A DNA stretch of 51,119 nt from Oscillatoria sp. (GCA_011390515.1 JAABSJ010000013.1:1-51119); one strand, 5' to 3'. Shown: positions 37,189-47,900, counted from the first letter of the stretch. The notes: generated by a model not told the origin, from the sequence alone. A program made the numbers and translations.

Positions 37189-38061
37189 TTAGAGCAAAAA
37201 CCGCTCGATCGCCCGAGTAACCCCTTCTTCTTCTACAGACTGACTCACCCAATTGGCAACGGCTTTGACGCCCTCGGGTGCATTACCCATCGCCACCCCG
37301 ATACCGGCATACTCCAGCATTTCCACATCATTAAAATTGTCCCCAATACACATGACATTTTCAGGGGAGAGTCCGAGGATATCTTCCGCTAGATAACGGA
37401 CGGCAGCGCCTTTATTCACCGTGGGATGTCCCGCTTCTAGGAAAGTGGTATGGGATTTAGTGAGGTAAAGTTCGGTACGGGGATAGCGCAAGCTAAAGGC
37501 TTGCAGCAACTCGTCGATTAAGGCGGTGTTTTGGCTGAGGGCGAGGAGTTTTGTAGGGGCGGTTGCAGCGATCAGGGGTCGCAAGTCGCCATAAGGAATG
37601 GGTGTTACTCCGGTGCGATCGCCGTAAGCTTGGCTATCGGCAGTGAGTTCTCGAACGTAGAGACAATCGTCAACATAGCAGTGGACTGAAAGCTGCGATC
37701 GCACGGTAGAGTCATCAAAGTAGTCCAATAATTCCAGGGCGATTTCCGATGCAACTGGGGTGTGGTAATGAAGGGTGGCAGTGGCGGGGTCTTTGATTAA
37801 TGCCCCTTGATAGGCGATTAAGGGTAAGGGGGAGACTATTTCCTGGTGGAATCGGAGGGCGGATCGATACATTCGTCCCGTGGCGATCGCCACTGGGATG
37901 CCTTTTCTGTGCACGCTAGTTATCGCTTCTTTCACCGATTGGGTGATTTGATTGGAGACTCCGGCAATGGTGCCATCAATATCGAGGACCAGCAATTGGA
38001 TATCGGCATTGGCGATCGCCGGTTCACCCAATTTGTACGGGTTGGTTACAGGAGTTGGCAT
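37189..38061 (-). CDS. Cof-type HAD-IIB hydrolase
   Basis: The frame is open from ATG 38181, but ATG 38061 (MPTPVTNPYKLGEPA) is preferred because the first 40 extra residues look non-coding; the product is then 290 residues, normal for the family. Motif I is LDIDGT with Asp27/Asp29, motif II ATGRM, motif III Lys in PTVNKGAAV and motif IV CIGDNFNDVEML. The middle holds the Cof/IIB cap. Such enzymes dephosphorylate small phosphorylated metabolites such as sugar phosphates or flavin precursors; the substrate is not predictable. It is transcribed alone. Confidence 0.92.
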   Translation of the reverse strand: MPTPVTNPYKLGEPAIANADIQLLVLDIDGTIAGVSNQITQSVKEAITSVHRKGIPVAIATGRMYRSALRFHQEIVSPLPLIAYQGALIKDPATATLHYHTPVASEIALELLDYFDDSTVRSQLSVHCYVDDCLYVRELTADSQAYGDRTGVTPIPYGDLRPLIAATAPTKLLALSQNTALIDELLQAFSLRYPRTELYLTKSHTTFLEAGHPTVNKGAAVRYLAEDILGLSPENVMCIGDNFNDVEMLEYAGIGVAMGNAPEGVKAVANWVSQSVEEEGVTRAIERFLL

Positions 38062-39203
38062 AGCGAAGAAGGGTCCCTTGAGTGTTATGGATTGACCTAT
38101 TCTCTGAGTATGGAAGCAGTCGCCCCCCGATGGCAAGGGTAATTTTTCGCTCCTAGAGCATCGGTAGAGGATGGGAGACAACGGACAAGAAATTGGGTTT
38201 TTGGCTGAGATTGGGTGCCAATGGCTACAGCTTTTTGCTAGAAACCCGGTTTGTCGTTCCCATCCTGTACCCTTGGACTAGGCAAGGCGATCGCCTCGGG
38301 GAGATCATTAGGGTTATTCCGAATAAATCCCGGAATCAGCCGTGGTCCTCCCACCCATCCCTGCGGTGATTTTCCGCCTTTATAGAAAGAGGAAACCCTT
38401 CCTTGTACCCGCCTTGCGATCGCCAAAATCAAGTCCTCCTGTTGCAAAACAAAAATGTTGTCCAGCTTGGAGCTTTTCCTAGATAATTAAATTTTTATTA
38501 AGTTCATAAACCCCCTCATCAATTGCTGATAAAATTAAGTTATTCTAGTTGAGTAAAATATTTTCCAATCTTCTATAAACCGTGAAATTGCGGAATTTTT
38601 CAACAATAAAATAAGAGAGGAACGGTTGGAAAAATGCGTTAAACTGAGAATTTGAAGACTAATCAAGACTTAAAACCCGCCTAAATCCAACGCAAACAAG
38701 GAAACGATCAGAGCAAAAAGAACTGATCCCTAGGGGATTTCAGGGAAGGGACAGGTTCCGACGAATGCCCGAGCGGATTTCATAACCGACTCTACTGCGT
38801 CATGCCCGACTCTCCAAGCAGGGCTAGGGGTAGGGATTGACGAAATTGGCAATTTTAGAAAGCTCTGGGGATATTGTTTCATTTTTTGAAGAAATCCTCC
38901 CATTTGGAAAAGAACATGAGAAAATAGTTAAAGGGTTAGTTCAATGTCAATGGCGCGCTGTCATGGGCTAGAGTCTCATTCGTTGCGGCATGAATATTAT
39001 ATAAATTTTAGAAATCCCTAGGAGAGCTGGTTTGCTATAAATTTCAGGCAACTCATAAAAAAAGACCGCTTGGGCATTTATGATCAGGATAAAGACACCC
39101 CGAATCACAATCGGAACGGATTAATATTTTAAGTTTACCCCAAAGGATAAGAATCACCCTTTTTAGGTTGAATTACAGCATCCATTCAAGGAGAAAGAAA
39201 AAA
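38062..39203. other. Long intergenic region upstream of the cheY operon
   Basis: This 1142-base gap separates the leftward HAD gene from the rightward che cluster 2. It contains the small ORF candidate at 38238-38426. From about 38450 to 39170 it is AT-rich and likely includes the cheY promoter, but I could not single out -35/-10 boxes. No strong repeat was seen. Confidence 0.5.
38238..38426 (-). CDS. Possible small protein of 62 residues
   Basis: A perfect AGGAGG (38440-38435 on the minus strand) lies exactly 8 bases before TTG 38426, from which 62 codons run to TAG at 38240-38238. The product would be basic and Gly/Pro-rich, with no membrane segment; it was not recognised. The Shine-Dalgarno match is the best near any short frame in this gap, but TTG start, lack of known homologues and presence of HIP1 sites leave it doubtful. 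It could also be transcribed together with the HAD gene downstream. Confidence 0.3.
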   Translation of the reverse strand: MAIARRVQGRVSSFYKGGKSPQGWVGGPRLIPGFIRNNPNDLPEAIALPSPRVQDGNDKPGF

Positions 39204-39572
39204 ATGAAACGGATTTTAGTTGTGGATGATTCCGCTACGATGAGAAAAATGGTAATCGCATCCCTGCGAGACTTAACCAACGTGACATTTCAGGAAGCAG
39301 GGAATGGATTAGAAGCGATAGAACAACTAGCGGTTGCTCCCTTTGATTTGATGATTTTAGATTTGAATATGCCTGATATGCACGGGCTGGAAGTGCTGAG
39401 ATTCGTCTTGGGACACCCCAGCTATAATGCAACACCGATTGTAATTTTAACCACTAAAGGGGATGAAGGCAGTCGGAGTGAAGCCATCCAAGCTGGAGCA
39501 GCCTGTTATTTAACCAAACCCTTTGAACCGCGATCCCTTTCAAGTCAAGTTCATGATTTACTAGCTCATTAA
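39204..39572 (+). CDS. cheY: CheY-type single-domain response regulator
   Basis: ATG 39204 is chosen over TTG 39168 because AAGGAGA at 39188-39194 gives it good spacing and the protein then starts MKRILVVDD. The 122-residue receiver has the acidic pair (VVDDSAT), phosphorylatable Asp53 (ILDLNMPD), Thr in ILTTKG and Lys in LTKPFE. It would receive phosphate from CheA, whose gene follows after 102 bases, and carry the signal to the motility machinery, probably type IV pili if the cell has no flagella. Confidence 0.94.
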   Translation: MKRILVVDDSATMRKMVIASLRDLTNVTFQEAGNGLEAIEQLAVAPFDLMILDLNMPDMHGLEVLRFVLGHPSYNATPIVILTTKGDEGSRSEAIQAGAACYLTKPFEPRSLSSQVHDLLAH

Positions 39573-39674
39573 ATTCTCTTCCCGATCCACCCATTCTCCC
39601 CTCTCTCCCAAGTCTCCCCTCTAAAATCTAATTCATCACTTGAGTACCAAGATATAAAAGAGAGAAAAACCCTC

Positions 39675-41933
39675 GTGTCCACCCACCCAGACCCTACAAA
39701 TTTTTTTAAAGACTTCTTAGAAGACTATTTTGCCGAATGTGAAGACCACTTAACCGTAGTGCGTCGAGAATTATTGGCGATTGAACCATTTGTGGGAAAA
39801 CAGAAAATAGAGCAGTCTGTGTTGAACGAACTGTTTCGGAGCTTTCATTCCCTCAAAGGGTTATCCGGTATGGTCGGAGTCAAAGAAGCAGAAGAATTAG
39901 CCCATGAAATGGAAAGCTATTTGCGGGTACTGCGGGATCAAGAAATCATACTGAGTCCGCAAGGATTTGATGCCTTACTGGGAGGAACAAAAGGACTAGA
40001 ACAAACCATAGCGTCCCATCGCAATGAAACCACATCCCCGGATATTCACCCAGCAATCGCCGCTTTAAAAGCTGTAACTCCCCAAACCGAACCAGAACCC
40101 ACCGTTGTACCCGAGTCAACCCCCCCAAAACTACAACTCAAAGCCGAAGAAATCACCCAATTAGAGCAGGCGGTAGTCGCCCCAGGCGCGATCGCCTGGC
40201 ACTTTATTTTTGTCCCCACGCCCCAACTCTCGAATCATGGCATCAACGTCAACAAAATCCGCGATCGCCTCCAAAGTCTAGGTCCATTAATTTATGCCGC
40301 ACCTCGAATGACCCGAGAGGGAAAAATCGAGTTTGATTTTCTCATCGTCAGCAGCATGAATGTGACTACCTTTACAGGGTGGGAAAACGACGGACTGACC
40401 TGGAGTCCCTATCTGGATTCATCGGACCTCAGCCGTTCTATAGAGGAGACACCACCTGAAGTCCCCCCAGCAACTCCCCCGACGCCCTCCGTAGAGCCTA
40501 GCCCGGTTTCCGAACCGTTACCGCCCAAATCCGACCAGAACAACCCCAAACCCGAATCGGAAGAAAGTCCCACCCCGGTCTCCCCCACAGCACCCTTAAT
40601 TTCTCAGAGTTCCAACGTAGTGCGGGTAGACCTCCCCAAATTAGATGAATTGATGCGAATGATGGGGGATTTGGTCATTACCCGGGCGCGACTGGAAGAT
40701 AACCTGACCCGCATGAAAGAGAAAGTCCCTGTGAGTGACTTGCGTCCCTTAATTGAAATTAACCAAATCCTAGAACGGCAACTGCGGGATTTGCGGGAAG
40801 GAGTGATGCGGGTGAGGTTAGTGTCGATCGGGGAAATCTTTGCCCGGATGCAATTTGTCGTGCGGGACCTGGTGCGCGAGACCCAGAAACAAGTCCGGGT
40901 CGAATTGAGCGGACAGGAAACCGAAATTGATAAATTTGTGGTAGAGCAGATGATGGATCCGCTGTTGCATTTAGTCAGAAATGCTGTGAGTCATGGGTTA
41001 GAACCCATTGAGGACCGGGAAAAAGCGGGTAAACCCATTGAGGGAAAAATCGCCCTGAGAGCCAAAACTTGTGGGGAGATGGTGGTGATCGAAATCGAAG
41101 ATGATGGGATTGGGATTGATCAACCCAAGGTGATGGAAAGGGCATACTCGCGAGGGTTGTACACCCAAGAGAGTCGAAATCTCGGCCAGAATGGTTATGA
41201 CCCCACGACTATTTTAGAGATTCTTTGCACCCCGGGGTTTTCCACCCGAGATGTGGCGGATTTAGCGAGTGGTCGGGGAGTGGGGATGGCGATCGTCAAA
41301 AATACCATTCAGGAACTGGGTGGAGCCCTGAGCTTTGAGACGGCGATCGGTCAAGGAACGAGATTTATCATTGAATTACCCTTAACCTTGGCGATCGCTG
41401 ATGCCTTTCTCGTCAGCGTCAGTACCGAAACCTACGCCATCCCTCAAAGTTCAGTGCGCGAGGCGATCGCTTTTCCCACCAGTGCCATCACTGTATTTGA
41501 ACAGACCGAAATGATTCCTTACCGAGGGAAAGTCATTCCCCTGTTGCGCCTGGAATCTCTGTTTGACTTAACCCCGTCTGACTCCCGGAATCGCCAACAG
41601 TCCCCCAAAATACCTAGGCCAAACCCGAGTCCCCCTGCCGCCACTGAATCCTCTGGAAATCCTGCCGTCTTAACCCGCAATCTCGGGCAATTCTCCTCCG
41701 GAGACGCTTATAGAACCCACTCCTCCTTACGAGTCGTAATTGTCGGCAGTGGACCCAGTACCGTCGGCATTGCCGTGGATCGGATTATCGGACAACGAGA
41801 AATCGTAGTGCGCCCCCTGAATGACCCCTTTGTTCAAGTCCTCGGCATTTCGGGCGCTACTGAAATCGGGGATGGTCGGGTGATCTTAATTCTCGATGCC
41901 CCGGCCTTAGTCCGAACCTCCACTCCCAAATAA
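39675..41933 (+). CDS. cheA: Chemotaxis histidine kinase CheA
   Basis: The start is GTG 39675. The 752-residue kinase has an Hpt domain (about 10-115) with phosphorylatable His58 in FRSFHSLKGLSG. A middle region (about 150-250) may dock CheY/CheB, followed by a Pro-rich linker (about 255-310). The dimerisation domain (about 315-390) is next, then HATPase_c (about 390-570; LVRNAVSHGLE, DDGIGID, GRGVGMAIV) and a CheW-like regulatory domain (about 575-750). The CheW-like domain carries an insertion of about 50 Pro/Ser-rich residues (about 633-685). No receiver is fused to it, unlike many cyanobacterial CheA proteins. It phosphorylates CheY and probably CheB encoded in the same cluster. Confidence 0.96.
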   Translation: MSTHPDPTNFFKDFLEDYFAECEDHLTVVRRELLAIEPFVGKQKIEQSVLNELFRSFHSLKGLSGMVGVKEAEELAHEMESYLRVLRDQEIILSPQGFDALLGGTKGLEQTIASHRNETTSPDIHPAIAALKAVTPQTEPEPTVVPESTPPKLQLKAEEITQLEQAVVAPGAIAWHFIFVPTPQLSNHGINVNKIRDRLQSLGPLIYAAPRMTREGKIEFDFLIVSSMNVTTFTGWENDGLTWSPYLDSSDLSRSIEETPPEVPPATPPTPSVEPSPVSEPLPPKSDQNNPKPESEESPTPVSPTAPLISQSSNVVRVDLPKLDELMRMMGDLVITRARLEDNLTRMKEKVPVSDLRPLIEINQILERQLRDLREGVMRVRLVSIGEIFARMQFVVRDLVRETQKQVRVELSGQETEIDKFVVEQMMDPLLHLVRNAVSHGLEPIEDREKAGKPIEGKIALRAKTCGEMVVIEIEDDGIGIDQPKVMERAYSRGLYTQESRNLGQNGYDPTTILEILCTPGFSTRDVADLASGRGVGMAIVKNTIQELGGALSFETAIGQGTRFIIELPLTLAIADAFLVSVSTETYAIPQSSVREAIAFPTSAITVFEQTEMIPYRGKVIPLLRLESLFDLTPSDSRNRQQSPKIPRPNPSPPAATESSGNPAVLTRNLGQFSSGDAYRTHSSLRVVIVGSGPSTVGIAVDRIIGQREIVVRPLNDPFVQVLGISGATEIGDGRVILILDAPALVRTSTPK

Positions 41934-41937
41934 TAGC

Positions 41938-42246
41938 CAAATGTCATTAGTCATTGGTCATTGGTCATTTGTTGTTTGTCGTTTGTACTTGTTGCCTGAA
42001 GAAATCCATAACCAAGGACCAATGACTAATAACCAAAAACCGAAAACCAATGACCGAAAACCCATGACCAATGACCGAAAACCAAGGACAAATGACCAAT
42101 GACCAAGGACAAATGACCGAAAACCAAGGACAAATGACCAATGACCAATGACCAAGGACAAATGACCGAAAACCAAGGACAAATGACCAATGACCAAAAG
42201 GACAAATGACCAATGACCAAGGACAAATGACCAATGACCAATGACA
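41938..42246. repeat. AATGACC-based tandem repeat between cheA and cheW
   Basis: The 300-base gap consists almost entirely of 7-base-derived units: AATGACC, AAGGACAA and GAAAACC combined in variable order (for example AAGGACAAATGACC many times). Each AAGGACAAATG block carries an AGGA and an ATG. The left 60 bases contain the inverse orientation (TCATTGGTCAT), so the ends can pair. Similar ATTGGTCATT repeats occur at 48286-48312. The array runs into the start of cheW. Confidence 0.92.
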
Positions 42247-42698
42247 AATCCGACTCCACCTTTATTTTTTTTGAACTGGCCAATACGACCTACGGAATTC
42301 CCTCCGAAGTCGTGCAGCAGATGGAAATGATTGATCGAATTACCCCAGTTCCCAAAGCACAGCCCTTTGTCGAAGGCGTGGTCTTTTCTCGGGGACAAGT
42401 AATTCCGGTCCTGAATTTGCGCGTAAAATTTGGCCTAGAAAAAATTCCCTACGATCTTCGCACCCGCCTAATCGTCATTCAAATCAATCAGCGCACCGTC
42501 GGTTTGGTAGTGGATACTGCCCGAGAGTTCATATCGGTACCCATCGACGCCATGCAACCCCCCCCGGAAGGAATGCCCGGATTAAGCAGCCGTTATTTAT
42601 CAGGAATTGCCACCCTAGGCGATCGGGTTGTTCTCTTACTCAATGTTGAGGAATTGTTGAATGACTCAGGACCCATCGAGCGATTAAGCGTAACATGA
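42234..42698 (+). CDS. cheW: CheW coupling protein
   Basis: This 154-residue single CheW domain protein (FIFFELANTTYGIP, VVFSRGQVIPVLNL, VVDTAREF) links receptors to CheA. The start at ATG 42234 is inside the upstream repeat: an in-frame TGA lies at 42228-42230 and the next in-frame ATG is far into the conserved domain, so the start codon and its AGGA (10 bases upstream) both come from repeat units. The N-terminal residues MTNDKSDS are the only non-conserved part. It lies between cheA and the soluble receptor gene. Confidence 0.94.
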   Translation: MTNDKSDSTFIFFELANTTYGIPSEVVQQMEMIDRITPVPKAQPFVEGVVFSRGQVIPVLNLRVKFGLEKIPYDLRTRLIVIQINQRTVGLVVDTAREFISVPIDAMQPPPEGMPGLSSRYLSGIATLGDRVVLLLNVEELLNDSGPIERLSVT

Positions 42699-42759
42699 TT
42701 CAATCGGACTTTTTAATTTAAAATCAATTCAGCATCAATCCAAAAATTCAGGATTTACT

Positions 42760-42803
42760 GAAACTATTTCCAAACTATTTCCAAACTATTTCCAAATTAT
42801 TTG
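42760..42803. repeat. 12-bp tandem repeat upstream of the soluble receptor
   Basis: AAACTATTTCCA is repeated about 3.5 times, the last copy slightly altered (AAATTATTT). It ends just before the GAGAG ribosome-binding site of the gene at 42814. Confidence 0.85.
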
Positions 42804-42813
42804 AGAGAACATC

Positions 42814-44922
42814 ATGGCTAAGAAAGAGACTAAATCTAACAGCAAAAACAAAGTTAAGAACAAAGTTAAGAATGATAAAATATCCCTCACCTCCGAAAAG
42901 GGTAAAATCCGGTTATTTGCCAATCAGATGACCGAATCTGCCCATTCCATTTCGCGGATAGCTGAGGAGGTCTCCACTGGGGCGCTCAAGCAGATTCGCT
43001 CCCTGGATGACAACACCACCACCCTCAACCAAATGGTTTCCTCTCTCCAGGAAACTGCCACCCAAGCTGAATCCGTCGCCACCGCCACGGAGCAACTCCT
43101 TTCCTTTGTTAACGAAATGGCTGCCTCCATTGAGCAAGTCACCGCCAGCACCGTTGGGCTCGCCACGGAAATCAACCACATCTCCACCAACACCCAAGAA
43201 ACCGCCAGTTCCATCAAAAGTGTCCGCAACACCACCGAAGAAATAGCCACATCAGGAACCCAACTCACCAGCTCAATGAGCGAAATCGCCGCCTCCATCA
43301 AAAGCGTCAGTAGTGATACCGACGAACTCGCCTCCGCCATCAACCAAACCGCCGCCTCCATCCAACAAATCACCACATCCATCTCCGGCGTCGCCCTCAA
43401 TGCCGATGACCTCAACACCGCCGCCGAAGAAACCACCCATGCAATGGACTCAATGGCCGCCTCCATCGAGCAAGTCTCCGCCACCTCCGAAAACCTCGCC
43501 GCAATGGTCGAACAAATCTCCGTCTCCATCGAACAAATGGCCCATTCCATCACCGGAGTCGCCCTCAACAGCAAACAAATCACCGACGCAGCCAACCTCG
43601 CCGCCACCAGCGCCGAACAACTCGACAGCTCCATTCGCAACATCTCCACCCTCACCCAACAAACCAACCACATTACTCGCAAAGTCGCCAGCGATGCCAG
43701 CGTCGGCGGAGCCACAGTCCAAAAAACCATCCAAGGACTCAACCTAGTGCGCGCCTCAATGGTCCAATCCGCCTCCGCCATCCGCGAAACCGGCAAACGC
43801 ACAGACGAAATCAGCTCCATCGTCCTCACCATCAACCTGATTGCCGAACGCACCAACCTCCTCTCCCTCAACGCCTCCATCGAAGCCGCCCGAGCCGGAG
43901 AAGCCGGACGCGGATTCGCCGTGGTTGCCGAAGAAATTCGCGCCCTAGCCGATCGCGCTGCCGCTGCCACCTCAGAAATCAGCACCATCATCAAAAACCT
44001 CCAAACCGTAGTCCAAGAAGCGGTCAACACCTCCAACGATGGCCTCAAAGTCGCTGAGGATAGCGGACGTCAAGCCGAAGATGGCGTCAGTGCCCTCAAA
44101 CAAATCCTCCTCGGCATCGAAGAAACCGCCCAACTCGTCACCCAAATCACCGGCGCTTCCGAACAACAACTCAGCGCCGGACAAGCCGTCGTCACGGCGA
44201 TCAACACCACCGCCTCCCAAGCAGCCCAAGTCGCTGGAGCCACTGCCGAACAATCCAAAACCGCTCAAAACATCGTTCAAGCCGCCGCCCAAATGCGTTC
44301 CATCGCGATGGAAGTCACCAAAGCCATGACCCTCCAAGCTCGCGGAGCCCGCGACGTCATGAAAGCCGCCCAAAACACCTCCCTACTCACCAACCAAATC
44401 AGAAAAGCCACCGCCGAACAAGCCAAAGGAGCCAATCAAATCGTCCAAGCCGTCGAAGCCATGCGCCGCGCCGCCACCAGCACCTCCCGCGCCCTCGCCC
44501 AACAATCCACCGCCTCCGAACAAGTCTCCCTCGAAGCCGGACGCCTCGCCCACCTCATCTCCAGCATCTCCCGAGGAATGGTCGAACAAAACAGCGCCAG
44601 CGACTTCATTGTCACCGCCATCGCCAACATCCAACAACAATCCGAACAAGTGGCCCGCGCCATGACCGAACAATCCCGCGCCATCAAAGAAATGACCCTC
44701 TCCCTCAACACCATCTCCAAACAAATCCAATCAATGGTCACCGCCAACCAACAACACTCCACCCTCTCCTCCTCCATCCTCACCGCCCTGCAACAACTCC
44801 GAGACATTGCCGAATCCAACGCCCTCGGTGTCAAAGAAACCCAACAAGCCACCAACGCCTTAGTCGAACGAGCCCTTAACCTCAGCGCGATCGCCAGTTC
44901 CCTGGAAAAACCCTCCCCCTAA
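42814..44922 (+). CDS. Long soluble chemoreceptor-like protein
   Basis: This 702-residue protein has no membrane segment and no recognisable sensor domain. After a Lys/Asn-rich start (about 1-30) it is almost entirely heptad-repeat coiled coil. The MCP tip, [20 protein letters not shown], lies near residues 349-368, almost at the centre, so the two coiled-coil arms are of similar length. In the N-terminal arm there is a 56-residue (eight-heptad) tandem repeat, seen as ASIxxVSxxxxxLAxx blocks. It would form a cytoplasmic array with CheA and CheW. Codons are strikingly C-ending. GAGAG precedes the ATG. Sensor input may come from the neighbouring PAS-HEAT protein; that is inference. Confidence 0.92.
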   Translation: MAKKETKSNSKNKVKNKVKNDKISLTSEKGKIRLFANQMTESAHSISRIAEEVSTGALKQIRSLDDNTTTLNQMVSSLQETATQAESVATATEQLLSFVNEMAASIEQVTASTVGLATEINHISTNTQETASSIKSVRNTTEEIATSGTQLTSSMSEIAASIKSVSSDTDELASAINQTAASIQQITTSISGVALNADDLNTAAEETTHAMDSMAASIEQVSATSENLAAMVEQISVSIEQMAHSITGVALNSKQITDAANLAATSAEQLDSSIRNISTLTQQTNHITRKVASDASVGGATVQKTIQGLNLVRASMVQSASAIRETGKRTDEISSIVLTINLIAERTNLLSLNASIEAARAGEAGRGFAVVAEEIRALADRAAAATSEISTIIKNLQTVVQEAVNTSNDGLKVAEDSGRQAEDGVSALKQILLGIEETAQLVTQITGASEQQLSAGQAVVTAINTTASQAAQVAGATAEQSKTAQNIVQAAAQMRSIAMEVTKAMTLQARGARDVMKAAQNTSLLTNQIRKATAEQAKGANQIVQAVEAMRRAATSTSRALAQQSTASEQVSLEAGRLAHLISSISRGMVEQNSASDFIVTAIANIQQQSEQVARAMTEQSRAIKEMTLSLNTISKQIQSMVTANQQHSTLSSSILTALQQLRDIAESNALGVKETQQATNALVERALNLSAIASSLEKPSP

Positions 44923-44990
44923 ACCCTCCTAAACCCCCCTAACCCTTCCTCTCCCTCCAACCCAACCCCACTCACCAGGCATCCAAAATC

Positions 44991-47900
44991 ATGACCATTA
45001 GCATCTTCACCACCGACACCAATCTCATCGTCCGTTCCTGGGACCCCCGCCTCGCCGACATGACCGGACTCAGTGGAGAAACCGCCGTCGGACTCCACCT
45101 CGCCACCCTCGCCCCCAACCTCTGTGCCCGAGGATTCGCCACCCGATTTGAGCGCGTCCTCACCGAAGGCGTCGTCGAAACCCTCGCCCCAGCATTACAC
45201 CACTACCTCATCCCCTGCCCTCCCCTCATCCCCTCCAAATATTTCGACTATATGCAGCAACGGGTCACCATCGGCCCCCTGCGGGACAAAGAGCGCATCG
45301 TTGGCACCATCGTCACCATCGAAGATGTCACCCCGCGCCTAGAACAAGAACGAGAACTCGCCGAACAACTCCAAGGACGCCAACCCCTCACCCCTCAACC
45401 CCTCTCCACCCCCTCAGACCCCGCCGAACCCGACCCCCTGGCCCCCGGAACCCTTCATCCCATCCTGCAAGCCCTCCAAGATAAAAACTGGCAAGTGCGC
45501 CGGGATGCCGTCGCTCGCCTCGCGGGCGATCGCCACCCCAACCTCACCGCCGAACTCCTCCAACTCCTGCGTACCGAACACCGCAACCCGTCCATCTTAA
45601 ATGGCATCCTCCAAGTCCTAGCCGCCTCAGACATCGATATGATTCCCGCCTTGGTCGAATGCCTCCAAGACGATGACCCAGATCTGCGCATCTATGCCGC
45701 CCTCGCCCTGGGAGAACGCGCCGACTCCCGAGCCATTCACCCCCTAATTGCCGCCCTGGCTGACCCCAATCCCAATGTCTGCTATCACGCCATTGATGCG
45801 ATCGGTCAGTTACGCTCGGAACAAGCCGTAGAACCCCTCGTCGCCATCGCCGAATCCAATGACTTCTTCCTCGCCTTTCCCGCCCTGGATGCCCTGATGC
45901 GGATTTGCGACAGCGCGATCGCCCCCCGTCTGCTCCCCCTGCTGAAAAATACCCTGAGTTGGCGAGTCCGCCGTGAAGCGGTGGATAATTTGGCCCAACA
46001 AAATGACCCGGCCCTCGCCATCGAACTCCTGCGAATGTTACGCGAACAACATCGCAATCCCAACGTCCTCAACAGCGTTCTGCAAATCCTGGTTCTCAGC
46101 GATTTAGACCCCATTCCCTCCTTGGTCGAATGCCTCCAAGATGATGACCCAGACCTGCGAATTTATACCGCCCTGGCCCTCGGAGAACGTCACGATGCTC
46201 GGGCCATCCCGGCTCTGATTGCGGTCTTAAATGACCCAGATGCCAATGTGATTTATCACGCCATTGAAGCCCTGGGGCGGTTGCGGGCCATGGATGCAGT
46301 TGAACCGTTATTGGCCCTGGCTGAATCCGGTGATTTTTTCTTAGCCTTTCCCGCCATTGATGCTCTGATTCGGATTGGCGATCGCACCATTGCCCCCAGA
46401 CTGGCTCTGCTGTTGGAACAGAATGAACTCCTCGGCCCCCAAGTGGCTGATGCCCTGGGTCAGTTGGGTGATGCCGATGTGGTTAAGCTCCTGGCGCGGT
46501 TATTCAATCAAGAACAACAGCCGATTAAAGAAATTGCCGTGGCGATCGCCGCGATTTACCACCGCTATCAAACTCTATTTGGGGAAGGCATCCACATCGC
46601 TGACCTCACTCGCTCCCAAATCCAGGCCCCGGGCCAACACCTTATGATCCAGGCTTTAGAACGAGCGAATGCTCAGGAGTTATCCGCCCTGGCTCTGATT
46701 TTGGGGTGGTTGGAAGGTCCGGCGATTGCGGAAACCCTGGCCGAACTGCTGGCTGAACCCTCGGTGCGGGAGATTGTGTTGGAGGCATTAGTCCGGTTGG
46801 GGAGTTCGGTGACTCCTTTGTTGATTCGCCAATTGGATGCGGAGGATTTGGAGACTCGCAAAGCTGCGATTGTCGCCCTGGGCAGAATTGGCAGCCAAAA
46901 GGCTGTTCCGGCATTAATGGCCCAGTTGATTCATTCCGAGTCGGAGTTGGTGATGATTACGACCACGGCCCTGGCCCAAATAGGCGATCGCTCCTCATAT
47001 TTAGCGTTGATTGGGTTGTTGGGTCATCCGGAGGTATCGGTTCGTCTCGGGGCGATCGCCGCCCTCAACTCTCTCGGGCATCCGGCTATGGCTGAACGGG
47101 TGTTGAGTTTGATGCGGGATGAGAATCCTCATAAACGAGAATCGGCGATTAAAATTGCTGGGTATTTTGCTTATCCCAACTGTATTGACCTGTTGTTTGA
47201 GTTATGTCAGGACCCGTTTGAGCGGGTGCGGCGAGCGGCGATCGAGCATCTTCCTTATTTGGAGCAGGAGGACCGGGCGTTAGCGGTGTTGAGTGCCGCC
47301 CTAACTCACGATACTCCCCCTGTCCGTGCGGCTGCCGCTCGGGCCCTAGGGGAGATTGAGGAGGCTCGGGTGGGTGAGTATTTGTTGGGGGCCTTGCAGG
47401 ATGAGGATTCTTGGGTGCGGTATTATGCCGTTTCCGCTATTGCCAAGCTCAGGAACGGTACAGAAGGGGTTCCGGAGGATGGGTTGTTTGAGATTCTTCA
47501 GGGTTTAGCCTTGAGCGATCCGGCGAATCCCGTGCGGGCGGCGGCAACGGAGGCTTTGGGTTATTTGGGGCGCGCCCAAGCGGTGCCGATTTTGGCTGCG
47601 ATCGCCGAGGAGGAGGGGCAGGATGAGGATTTGGTCCGGGCGGCGTTACGCGCTTTGGGGCGGATTGAGGATCCGAGTGCTTTGGCTCCGCTTTTAAATG
47701 CGTTGAATTCGCCCCAAGCAGAACGGCGTCTGGATGCGTTGCAGGCGTTTAAGGAGCGGGGGGGGACTGAGGCGGGGGTGGCGTTGCAATGGTTGGGGGC
47801 GGCGGACCCGGAGACTCGGGTGGTCCAAGCGGCGATCGATTCTCTGGCGCGGATGGGGACTCCTGAGGCGATCGCTTCTCTGTTGGATTTGACGGTGGAC

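Noticed and set aside
41958..42398. 146-codon minus-strand frame
   Set aside because: It translates the AATGACC repeat and the antisense of cheW; low complexity and no start support.
42924..44048. 374-codon minus-strand frame inside the soluble receptor
   Set aside because: It is a shadow created by the C-rich codon use of the plus-strand gene, which has the full receptor motif set.
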